From the NCBI RefSeq assembly GCF_024763615.1, contig NC_077224.1:17639078-17703077 (forward strand): a stretch of DNA of 64,000 nucleotides, written 5' to 3'. Source of the DNA: Phlebotomus papatasi (taxonomy: Eukaryota; Arthropoda; Insecta; Diptera; Psychodidae). Positions within the stretch are counted from its first letter, which is position 1; every line of letters starts with the position of its first letter. The notes beneath the pieces were generated by a model. The model saw nothing but the letters and a program-made list of their open reading frames with translations, was not told where the DNA came from and made no database searches. Both the position numbers and the translations under genes were made by a program. Below, one piece after another: positions 31,811-40,719 of this stretch.

Positions 31811-32474
31811 GCAGGAGGAAATAGAGAAGTTTTAAAAAGGTCTATACCGTGTTTTTTGACTCAAAATTATTCTAAAATTGATTCACCACTTGTCGCCATG
31901 GCTTTTCAATAGGCGACGCTAAATTCACTTCATAGATTCTCAGTTGTCAAATCTGCTTTGTTTACTTTCTGCAATAGTCTAATAATTTGATTTCTCAAAT
32001 AAAAGTGAAAAAAATTAATGTGAGTAATAATAAGGTGAATATGAGGGAAAAGAAATACTGAATATATTCTTTGCATAATATCGCCCAAAATAATCGAGTT
32101 TGAACTGAACCTTTTCAAGTGGGTGGCGAGAAGTGCTTACAAAACTGGCGACAAGTGGTGAAAAATGGCGAGGAAGTGGTTATTGTATGATTATTGTTTT
32201 GAGGAATCTATGGCTAATATATCTAAGTAACTTTGTGTCAAATTTGAGTTATCTGACAATAAGGAGTCAAAAAAATTTCCTAAAAGTGGCGATAAGTGGT
32301 TACTCCATCGTATCACAGTGGAAAATGTCTTTTTTTTTCGATATTTAGTTACTTGCACCGGGCGTGACTCGAACTCACAGCTGTGAGAGTCGAATCAGAG
32401 ATCTCACCGCCCAATCTTACGGTCTTGCCCTTGGTCTTGCCTATTGTTCCACTGAGATCCCCTCCTTTCCTATT

Positions 32475-34105
32475 CATTGAAATATTTATCAGTCTGATTG
32501 AAACAAGATTTCCATAAATTATAAATAAAGAAAAATTTCATTTGCTGCCTAAATCTGCCCCGGTCTCTCCTGGGTGGTTGTTTTTTTCTTCTCAAAAAGA
32601 ATCACGAAAAATAACTAACTTTTGGCTTTTAAGGCTCCCCCTTAACCCATGAAAAAATATTAAGGGGAGTAAAATATTTTAATACCAAAAAACTTTCTAG
32701 ACATTCTCAAAAACTACTAATAATTCATATTTCGCTATGTACAAGCTAATAACAACGGATGCGAGAGCTTATTAGATATTATATGAATTTTGTAAAGTAA
32801 TGAAATTTTTTTACTGGTTGATTCCACAGCAGCATTTCACTTTAAATATATTTTTTTAATAACTCCAACACATCATACAAATGTTTGAAGTAAAATATGT
32901 GAACTGGCAGTGAAATATGGTAGAATGTTGAAAGAGCATGTCTTTTAAAGTTTAAGCGTGAATTTTTTTTTGTTCAAACTATGGTAGCAAAAATCTTGAG
33001 GTCTTTGTATAGAGGAAAGTTTGATATTTGCCCTAGAGACTTTTATACTCTGTAATTTTGTGCATATTTTATCGTTGGTGGAAATTTCTTAATTAATTAA
33101 TTCCATTTATTAAAATTTTCTCAGGCAAAAAGGCACAAGAGAAAATGTGCCATTGAATGTGCCAAGAATGTGGTAAAATGAAATGATAAGTCCTTATCCT
33201 GAAGGCCTTACTCTAACGCGGTTTGATTTTCATCATTTACCATGGCAGATCACATACCGCAAAGACGTCAGAGACATTCTATTAAGCATATGAAAATCTC
33301 TCTCTAAGGAAAACACAGTCTAATTATATGAATTAGACAATCTGCCTTTTGTATACTGTCGTCATTTAATACACCAAAATAGACTTGACGATGAATTAAA
33401 ATGAATGATGGTACATAATAAATTTCAATTATATGCTCCTTTCGCTTTGTAAAGTCTTTGAAAGCCACACGTACGGAACGTGTAGCATATTTGAGAATAA
33501 AATTGCAAATTCTGCTGCAAACAGGGACACACGACAATCAACTGTGCGATGCGAATATCACTGCGGGAAATGCTCTAAAGGGAAGATCCTCGTAAAAAAG
33601 GGAGGAAAATCACAAGTAAAGTAATATCTTTCCTTTTTACACCTTCAATATAAAAAGATTCCCATGGAGAAAAATCAATGACGCACGTGCAGTTTTCACA
33701 CTCAATAACGACAGTATTGCCGTAAATATAATACTATTGCATGAGACGTGCTGAATTCAAGAATTTTCCCATTCACGACCAATGAAATCAAATGATATAT
33801 TGACATATTTTCAAAGAAACTAAATGTCGGCAAATATTGATTCTTTTCCCCAAGACAATTACTGCAAGAGACAATTGCGAATTCTTGGTTTCCACGTGCA
33901 CAAAATTTCAATTATCATAAAGTAACAGAGTTGCCCTTTCTCAAAATGTTAATAGGATTTGCACAGCAAGGCTACATTTAGATCGGGGCATTTGATCGTG
34001 TATGTAAAACTATTTTCTAATTAAATCTATCCTAATCTAATAATAAATGTAATTAAATATTTGCATTATTTCATAAATTAAAAATGAATTAAACTAATCC
34101 CAGCG
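32475..34105. other. Unique AT-rich DNA without a supported gene
   Basis: A small inverted pair CTCCCCCTTAA / TTAAGGGGAG lies near 32636-32672. Frames at 33304-33537, 33433-33624 and 33702-33911 overlap on opposite strands and show no domain. The cysteines in the 33433-33624 frame do not form a known motif. Confidence 0.55.
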
Positions 34106-34322
34106 TAATACGGGCCTTAGATCTGAGGCTTAGCCACCTTATCCATAAGTCTTAAATCCTCTAATTCCTCATCAGGCAAGATTTTTGAGCAAATGTTGCT
34201 TCGGATTTGATATTATCTGCCAATTCTCCATTAGATTTTGAATATTTAACAAAATTGTTTGTTATTTAGATTTGTGAAGCCTTCGGGAACTGTGCTACAC
34301 CTCCAGTCTGAAGCCGGTATAA
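34106..34322. mobile_element. GGCTTCAGAC-family MITE, intact copy, 217 bp
   Basis: The left end TAATACGGGCCTTAGATCTG then AGGCTTAGCC is matched on the other strand by TTATACCGGCTTCAGACTGG. Internal landmarks CATCAGGCAAGATTTTTG and CCTTCGGGAACTG are shared with members at 39936 and 34934 and with the split outer element at 21034-28263. Non-coding. Confidence 0.75.
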
Positions 34323-34482
34323 GGCTCAAAGGGATGTTTCTAAATCTAATGGGACATTTTAATTCAATATATACCTTCGCTAAATCGAAATGCACGGCTT
34401 TGTTCTATACATCATACTGTTTGTTAAAATTCTTCATTAGCGACTTAACAAAATGGAAAATTAAGAAGAAATTCTAATATCT

Positions 34483-34627
34483 TAAGGCGTCTACACATTG
34501 GGAGCAATTTTCGTCAAAAATTGCGTTTTTGACAGAAATTTGACGTTTCCCCCTACAACGCTGCAGGGAATTTCCTTCAAAAAAGCTATTTTTGACAAAA
34601 ATTTCTCCCAATGTGTAGAGGCCATTA
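34483..34627. mobile_element. Short MITE with TCTACACATTGGGAG ends, 145 bp
   Basis: GGCGTCTACACATTGGGAGC near 34486 is answered on the other strand by GGCCTCTACACATTGGGAGA. Pairing continues through AATTTTNGTCAAAAAT for about 40 bp. The termini next to TTA could include a TA or TTA target duplication. Directly after it, at 34628-34690, a smaller inverted pair CCCTACCG/CGGTAGGG may be another tiny element. Confidence 0.75.
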
Positions 34628-34933
34628 CCCTACCGCGGTCTGTTATTTGACCGAGCGTGCTAGGAAAATCGACCAAAAACGGTCGGTAGGGTTAGTGTTA
34701 AGAAAATTACGCCGGTTCACATCATTCAGATAACTCCACCCTGTTCTCAGACTTAGAATAGCAAGTAGGAGTGCATGTTATACTATGGTTAATATGGCGG
34801 ACAGACCTACGACTTAAGCCGAGATATGGCTCAACATTATTATAATCAAAATAATGATTAGATTACTTTCCTATCAGTTTTCCACTAAAGTCGACTCTGG
34901 GATTACGCCGTGAGACTGTCTAAAGCATAAGCC

Positions 34934-35940
34934 TTATAACGTGCTTCAGACCTAGCTATATCGCTTAACTATTCTAATTGCTTACCAGTCAAGATTATTT
35001 GGAAAATTTTAGCTTAGGATTGCATTACGGTAAATTAGGCTAATTCAAAACCTGCTCCAAATGGAAATTTTTCGCTATTCCAAATGGAAACGTAATTTTT
35101 TCCATTATAAATACAATACTAAATTATATTTTCTATGCCACAGTTTCATTTTTTATTTAATTTTGCTCCAAATTAAGCGAAAAATCATTAATATTCATAA
35201 ATTTTAATTTGTTTATTTATCCGAAAAATTAAAAGAGTACTTTTTCACCGTCGAATATTTTATCGATCGACCATATTTTCCAGTGAAAAACATAATAAGG
35301 TTACTGTTGTTTATTCGTTTTTTTTTTAACATTTTTGTCATATTTCTGGTTAATTTTAGTAAAATTAAGTGTTATTCCTTATTGTCAATGTCAACAGTAC
35401 ATTAAATTTTCAAATGAAACAAATTACGTATTTCGTAAATAAAAAGTGTTTTTCTGAAGTGTCTGCAAATGCTTCAATAGGAAACACCGAAAATATGATT
35501 TTTTGGAGAGATTTTGTTATTGTTTTAGATGGGAAAGGAGAAAAGACTAGGAATAAGAACAAGTCTTGCGCTCAAGAGCAGTCAACAAGGCTTTGGAAGC
35601 CTTTCGTCGCGGTTTCAGTTACACTGTTTGTCTCCAATTAGAAACTTTCCCTTGTCTCCATTTGGACTAATTTGTTTCCAATAGAAGCATTTTGCACTCG
35701 CGTTTTTTCTTGTATTTAAGAAGTTTTCAAATTGCATTAAAGAATTTTCACTAAACCGTAACATTCTAGAAGAGTCAAGGAGCAAATTTATGTAATGTTC
35801 TTTAGAAAAAAATTGAACTTAATGTGTTGAATCTTCTGTCAAAGTTAAAACATCTGGAAATGATTGACATTTACCAATTATATTGCTGTTTAGGATTTTG
35901 AGAACTTCAGGAAGTAGGTTGTATCTTCTAATCCGAAGAC
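34934..35940. mobile_element. GGCTTCAGAC-family MITE, copy split by about 0.83 kb
   Basis: The left half (34934-35035) begins with TTATAACGTGCTTCAGACCT and reaches TTAGGATTGCATTA. The right half (35862-35940) carries TTGCTGTTTAGGATTTTGAG and ends CTAATCCGAAGACTG. AAAT at 35032-35035 and 35858-35861 could be the target duplication of the inserted segment. The inserted 0.83 kb is AT-rich, shows no clear ends and contains only a 90-codon frame (35369-35641) without a known domain. Confidence 0.6.
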
Positions 35941-35999
35941 TGTTTTTTGTCTTATTTCTTTTCAGGCAAGAGTTTTCGGAATATTTTAACTTAAGATTA

Positions 36000-36338
36000 C
36001 AGTAGAGCCCCGCTATAGGCCATCGCTCTATAGTCCACAATTTATCGACCGTTGATTTCAAAACACTGATTTTAAGTTAGGTTATGTTTTTTAGTACGCG
36101 ACTTGCAATGTTTATAATTATTTGAATATTTTTGGAAAACTTTATTGAGTAATTGTGATAATCGTTCCATAATGAAGAGAGCGAGGACAAGTACCACAAT
36201 CGCAAAGAAAGTGGAAGTCATCGAAAAATTTCAATACTAAAAGTCGTTGATAATTTTAAAAACTGACATGGACTATACTATAGTACGGCCCAAGTGTCAA
36301 ATCTGGAACCAAATATGGCCTATTGCGGGGCTCTACTG
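36000..36338 (+). mobile_element. pogo/Tigger-type MITE, 339 bp, TA target
   Basis: The perfect outer repeat CAGTAGAGCCCCGC at 36000 is matched by GCGGGGCTCTACTG ending at 36338, and pairing extends imperfectly through TATAGGCC. TA lies at 35998-35999 and 36339-36340. CAG-type ends with a TA target are the pogo signature. It retains the start of a transposase frame (36172-36240), which marks it as an internal-deletion derivative of a longer element. It sits inside sequence resembling the GGCTTCAGAC MITE. Confidence 0.9.
36172..36240 (+). pseudogene. N-terminal stub of a pogo/Tigger transposase, 22 codons
   Basis: The intact protein would bind the element ends through a CENP-B-like helix-turn-helix and cut DNA with a DDE domain. 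Only the first 22 codons remain, from ATG at 36172 to TAA at 36238-36240. The peptide starts MKRARTSTTIAKKVEVIEKF, and this KR.R....KK.EVIE pattern is typical of the first helix of the CENP-B/pogo DNA-binding domain. It lies between the pogo-type terminal repeats in the expected orientation. The DDE domain and the rest of the helix-turn-helix are deleted, so no activity is possible. Assignment rests on both the peptide pattern and the element ends. Confidence 0.7.
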
Positions 36339-36364
36339 TAATATTAAATTAAGATTAATTTATC

Positions 36365-36563
36365 TAGGGGAAGGATTTCAGACTTCGCACACTTCATATT
36401 TTACCCATATTCCCTTAATGATTCTGACCTAGGGCAATATATTTTAATACACAGTTTTAAGTCGCACATTTACTGAAAAATCAGGTTAGATTAGTTAAAG
36501 GAACATGGGAAAAATATAGTGTTCGAAGCCAGAGTGTATGCGAAAACTGAGAGCCTCCCCATA
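36365..36563. mobile_element. AGGGGAAGG...TTCGCACAC MITE, copy 1, about 200 bp
   Basis: The left end TAGGGGAAGGATTTCAGACT is followed by TCGCACACTTCATATTTT. The right end at about 36530-36560, on the other strand, reads GGGGAGGCTCTCAGTTTTCG. A better preserved copy with TA flanks lies at 40517-40719. Non-coding. Just beyond, at about 36590-36655, TTCAGACTAAATC and GGTCTGACGCCCGTATAAC look like inverted scraps of the GGCTTCAGAC MITE. Confidence 0.6.
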
Positions 36564-36655
36564 TTTCATTTCGTAAAACTATTCAAATAGCTCGTTCCGT
36601 TCAGACTAAATCATCAGCCTGAACCCTATATCAGGTCTGACGCCCGTATAACAAA

Positions 36656-38760
36656 ACTTCTTTTAACAAATTTAAGTTCACTGCTCTCCATATCAATACC
36701 CTTATATTCTAAATTGAAGAACCCCCAGGAATATCTAAAATTCTGTGCATGATTCATGCTAAAAGAAGATTCAGCGAGAAAAAAAACGTAACGAATTGAT
36801 ATCATTAGATTCTCTGTTGAACATCAAATTACTCACTTAAAAATTTACAATTCACACACGTGTAGCTTTTTATCTGAGCTTTTTTCCTATGCCTTGGTCT
36901 GAACATTTGGGGGGTGCACAAAAAAAAGCAGCAGATAGATCCGCTCGTGGTATTATAATAAAATTTTCGACTGCAAAATTCACTGCGTGATGCCTTCAAA
37001 CATTAAAACCATTTCATTGTTACCCAATTCAATGAATGGGTATAACCATCCCCCTAAAAAAAATCCAGCATATTTGTAAAGCTACTAAGCAGAAGAGGGG
37101 CCCTGAGGGGGGGTTGGTAGCGGGTGGAAAGTGAATGTTCATGTGTTGCGTAGCACATTGGAAAACACAACCGGAAAAGTTGATGTTGAATATGTGAGAG
37201 ACAAATACGAAAAAGTAGCATAAAATAAATATTTAAGCTGAATATTTATTCGAATTGTGATTCATGTGTGGATGGGTATTGTGTGTATTATGAATGTTTA
37301 GCTGTTGGGTGTGTTTCAGGGAGGTGAAAAAAAAGCTCCCCTTCGTATTGTATAACATTGTTGAAAATGATTTTTGATGCAAAAAGTTAAAAGCTCTGTG
37401 TGAATTTCAAGTTGCCTCATTGTGGGCTCCCCAAAATGATGTTTTATTCAAAATCCAAAAAAAGAGGGGGGGGGATTGGAGGCACTATACCTCCTTGTAC
37501 CAATTCTACCACCCCCTCAGAAACACCCCAGCTAAGATTTATGTAAACTAAATTTTGCTGTATTTGCCATTTTCGAGAGGCTCACCGCAAGAACCCAACA
37601 AAAGCTCCCTCTCTCGCATGAAAACCAAAAACGGGAAAGGGAAAAAAAGTTAGAAAAGGGGGAGGTGGCCTAAAGTTGCATGGCAACGACTGAAAGGATT
37701 TCTCATGCTCAGAAAAAAAAGGAAACGTGAGTGAAAGTGAAAATTTCGTATTGTTATATGTGTGGGATGGTTTTTCCTCCAATTCAATGGCTTATCACTT
37801 TGTCCCATGAGACTTTTCCCACAAGGAAGGCTTTTTTTCACATGAATTATTCCACAAGATGAAAAGAACTTTGAATTTCACCAACTTTTCCAGCACAATC
37901 AGACACAGTCCCGATACGATAATTACACAATACCTACTCCAAATAAGTCTCTCGTTTTGCAAAAATCAATAAATTAAATTATTTCCTTTCTCTTTAAGCA
38001 ATATTCTGGAAAAAAACAGAATAAAAGTTACTGAATACTGGCAAATTGAGGATCATAGCCTGCACTATTCCAAGCTCCGACTTGGATTTTAAGAGAAAAT
38101 TGCGTGAAAAGTACCTACCTCAAAAGCTGAATTGAATCTTCTCTATATTTCGTCTTACACAGATTCACTTTGTATTTATTCCAATAAGTTTTCTCATCCA
38201 TCTTGTTCTTGAAAAATCACTAAAAGCCCCTTTTGCTTGAGCTGTGTTTGTAGTTTGTCAAAGGGACATACTACAAAAAGTCTGAAAGTGGAATTTATCA
38301 CATAAAAACCCTACTTACCTTTTTTGTGCTGCATATTTTATTTTATATTCTTGTGAAGCTTCCGGAAGACGTGAAACATCTCTAATTTATACATTCTTAT
38401 TGCAATTTTATCGTTACACAACTTTGTTAAGAACCATTGTTCTCTACCTCGGACGAAAATGTCCTTTTCGAGCTATTTTCCAAAAGTCGATTTAAAGGAA
38501 CTTTTTTAGATTTCATAGCATTACAATTTGTTTCAATACGACATCGTAAATGTAAGAAACACCATGATTTTGGATGACCATAATTTAACAAAGATTGGAA
38601 GGAATTACTCCTAAGATCTACCACCTCAAACTGCTTCCATCTTCTGAGGTCAGAAAATAATGTTTGGACAATTTCTGTACCCATGTAGCATAATGAAGTC
38701 AGGAGAACATTATTTTTACCATCTAGTCATTGCAGTTATTTAAGCACACTCTTGTCTCAT
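36656..38760. other. Unique DNA, no supported gene
   Basis: A comparatively complex, non-repetitive stretch with G- and C-runs (around 37085-37120 and 37465-37520) but no domain-bearing frame. Overlapping frames at 37582-37841 and 38427-38684 are not recognisable. It could be intron or intergenic DNA of a host gene outside the window. Confidence 0.5.
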
Positions 38761-38807
38761 CGAGCACAGTTAGCAGAAAAACGCAGCGTTTTCAGCATAT
38801 TTTTACT
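38761..38807. mobile_element. Truncated CCCAGCGAGC MITE, left end only
   Basis: CGAGCACAGTTAGCAGAAAA and the following GCGTTTTCAGCATATTTTT match the left end of the full-length member at 22841, without its first five bases. No right half was found nearby. Confidence 0.65.
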
Positions 38808-39204
38808 CGTTTCTTTCTATTTTGAACCAACTCGAATCAGTGATCCCTTGAGACATAAACAATCTTAGTAGATTAAAAATTAAATAAATCATAATAAATG
38901 TTTTCATAAATAAGAAATACTTTATCAAATTGGTGCATACTTTTAAATATTCTATTTTCTAAGAAAATATTACTAAAAAATAAAAATATATGATAGAAAA
39001 AATATTATTTGAGCTTTTTAAGTGTGAAAATTCTTAAAAAAAATTTTGTATTTTATATTTATTATTTCATTAACATTTACAATTGCTCATATTAAACTCA
39101 CTATACATTGAAGTCATCGGCATCTTAGCTTTTGTGACTAACCCCTTCACAGGTTATATATTGTCGGTATTATTTTTTTAAATAGTAAAAAATATTTTTT
39201 TATT

Positions 39205-39290
39205 TTGCATGTAAAATCATGTAAAAATATAAAAAATGTGTAGAAATGTAAAAAATATGTAAAAATGTAAAAAATACGTTAAATGTAAAT
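39205..39290. repeat. Minisatellite based on ATGTAAAAAAT
   Basis: ATGTAAAAAT-type words recur about every 10-18 bp, five or six times. Low-complexity and non-coding. Confidence 0.65.
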
Positions 39291-39334
39291 AAGGAAAATT
39301 AAGCATTTTTGAATCTTTTAAACATTTCCTGTTA

Positions 39335-39356
39335 GCAATATCAATATTGATATTGC
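39335..39356. repeat. Perfect 22-bp palindrome
   Basis: A perfect inverted repeat without loop, each arm GCAATATCAAT. AT-rich palindromes of this size can arise by chance in AT-rich DNA. No function is implied. Confidence 0.6.
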
Positions 39357-39454
39357 TTTCGAGGAATATCAATAAAACATTTTTGGGAAAGCCATTAACA
39401 AAATTTAGCAGAACTTAAGCTTAAAATGATTTCACTTGTATGTAATACACTCAT

Positions 39455-39550
39455 AGCTTCAAGACGAAAAGGTTAAAATTGCAAATAAAGAGCACACAGT
39501 TTCAGCACAAAACGGTTAAAATTGAATATAAAATCCTCACAGCTTTCGAA
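39455..39550. repeat. Short tandem repeat, about 60-bp unit
   Basis: The order AGCTTCAAGACGAAAAGGTT ... AAATTGCAAATAAA, then CAGTTTCAGCACAAAACGGTT ... AAATTGAATATAAA, then CAGCTTTCGAACGGAAA suggests two and a part imperfect units. Confidence 0.45.
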
Positions 39551-39935
39551 CGGAAATATTCCTCGAAAATATTTCTTATGTGATTTTCTAAAAATTTAAG
39601 TTTCTAATTAAGGATTCCATTAATTTTTCAATAATCTCAAGTTCATTAATATTGGATTAAAATTAGTTTTTGTACAACTTTTTGAAAAAACGCTTTTTTG
39701 AATTCAACAAATGTTTTTTTAGGTGTAATCCTTCTAATAATTTTCCCTAAATATAAGCTGACATAATTTCAATTTTGACCTCTTCTCATTAAAATCCTTA
39801 CTACGCCCTTGTGTTAAGGTTAGAGAGTAGTTTGAGCCCAGAAACACCCGAACTCATTTCAATTACGTGTGAATTACGTTTTGTTAACCCTTGGATTTTA
39901 TATTTTAGTTCTAAATAGTTTCATTTAACATCTGT

Positions 39936-40145
39936 TATACGGGCTTCAGACCTAAGGTTTAGCCATATGATTTGACTGTTATAATATTTTATTAGTCAAG
40001 ATATTTTGAAAATTTTAATTTTGGATTAGATTATCAAGGACAAATTATCTATATTAGATTCTGAAAAAGCAATAAAATTGATTGTCATTTACGGTCCTGA
40101 GGCCTTCGGGAACTCGACTTAAGCTCTAGTCTGAAGACCGCATTA
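39936..40145. mobile_element. GGCTTCAGAC-family MITE, intact copy, 210 bp
   Basis: The left end TATACGGGCTTCAGACCTAA is matched on the other strand by TAATGCGGTCTTCAGACTAG. The imperfect inverted repeat is about 30 bp, with shared internal words TTAGTCAAGATATTTTG and CCTTCGGGAACT. This copy served to recognise the split copy at 21034-28263. Non-coding. Confidence 0.8.
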
Positions 40146-40371
40146 GTCCATTTGTCCATTGTATTATTTCGTGAGTCTTTTTCAGATCTAAAGATTAAAT
40201 AGTTCGTTTAAATAGTTACAGATCTTCGTAGACCCCTCTCTCTTCCTTACGGATTTTTTTCTTATTTCATTTGTATTCTCATCCAACGTTTTGTTTTCTT
40301 CTTTTTTTTGTGTTTCGACATGTTTTTAATAAGTAACAAATTATATTTCTGCTTTATAAGAATACGGTTTA

Positions 40372-40490
40372 ATATTAATTAATTAATTAATTAAATTATT
40401 TAAATTATAATTATAATTAAAAACAAATAATAAATTAACTTAAATTAAAATAATTAAATTAAATTAATTAAAAATTTAATTAATCAACTA
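40372..40490. repeat. AT-only low-complexity tract, (TTAA)n-like
   Basis: Runs of AATT and TTAA words for about 120 bp with almost no G or C. Confidence 0.8.
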
Positions 40491-40516
40491 TCAGTTGAAA
40501 CGCAATTTTGATTTGA

Positions 40517-40719
40517 TAGGGAAGGCTTTCGGGTTTCGCACACACTGTGGCTTCGAGCATATTCCTTTAATAAATCTGATTTAATTTTGTCAGGAAATGT
40601 GTGACTTAAGACAAGTTATTAATATATTGCCACTAAGTAAGATTCATTAATGGAAAATATGGGAAAAATATGAAGTGTTAGAAGCTAGAGTATGTGCGAA
40701 GCTTGAAAGCCTTCCCCTA
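40517..40719. mobile_element. AGGGGAAGG...TTCGCACAC MITE, copy 2, TA-flanked
   Basis: The left end TAGGGAAGGCTTTCGGGTTT is followed by CGCACACACT. The right end, read on the other strand, is TAGGGGAAGGCTTTCAAGCT followed by TCGCACATACT. TA at 40517-40518 and 40718-40719 would be the target. Inverted pairing continues through the CATATT region toward the centre, so the whole 200-bp element is a loose foldback. Non-coding. Confidence 0.8.

Larger units (their letters stand above)
31556..31867. mobile_element. Foldback element with paired hammerhead-like motifs, copy 1, 14-bp target duplication
   Basis: The insertion is bounded by TATTCTAAAATTGA at 31542-31555 and 31868-31881, a perfect 14-bp direct duplication. 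The equivalent region of copy A has no such insertion. About 26 bp (31556-31581) come first, then arms of about 130 bp run from TTTTGAGTCAA at about 31584 to the complement ending near 31866, with few mismatches and a short loop near 31715-31735. Each arm carries the core GACGTTTCGGAGATTGGTTG and TCTCCTTCNTCAGG, or its complement. The long exact duplication points to target-primed or similar retro-insertion and not to TA-specific DNA transposition (inference). No coding sequence. Confidence 0.82.
31148..32310 (+). mobile_element. TA-flanked inverted-repeat element, copy B (interrupted by a foldback)
   Basis: TA at 31146-31147 and 32311-32312 flanks inverted ends: TAGGGTGGAATCACCACTTC on the left, and on the other strand TACGATGGAGTAACCACTTA. 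It aligns with copy A (9563-11707, opposite orientation) along its length, including shared internal words such as GTCAAATCT, TTGTTTACTT and TAAAATAATCGAGTTTG. Removing the 312-bp foldback leaves about 850 bp. CACTTNTCGCC words and their complements occur repeatedly at both ends. Non-coding; it would need a transposase in trans. Confidence 0.87.
30956..32464 (-). mobile_element. tRNA-derived SINE on the minus strand, split by element copy B
   Basis: The tRNA-like head lies at 32464-32340, reading GGGGATCTCAGTGG and later the B-box-like GAGTTCGAGTC (32376-32366). The body resumes at 31147-30981, and an (AAT)n tail ends at 30956-30980. Between the two pieces lies the TA-flanked element 31148-32310. 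The word CTTTCCTATT occurs at 30950-30959 and 32465-32474, directly outside both ends, and fits a 10-bp target duplication of the whole SINE. The head differs from that of the SINE at 7834. The A-box position is uncertain because the candidate A and B boxes are further apart than in a tRNA gene. Confidence 0.65.

Noticed and set aside
34942..36655. A single large element spanning all GGCTTCAGAC fragments and the pogo MITE
   Set aside because: The fragments have separate ends and different orientations, and the pogo MITE has its own TA duplication; independent insertions explain it better.
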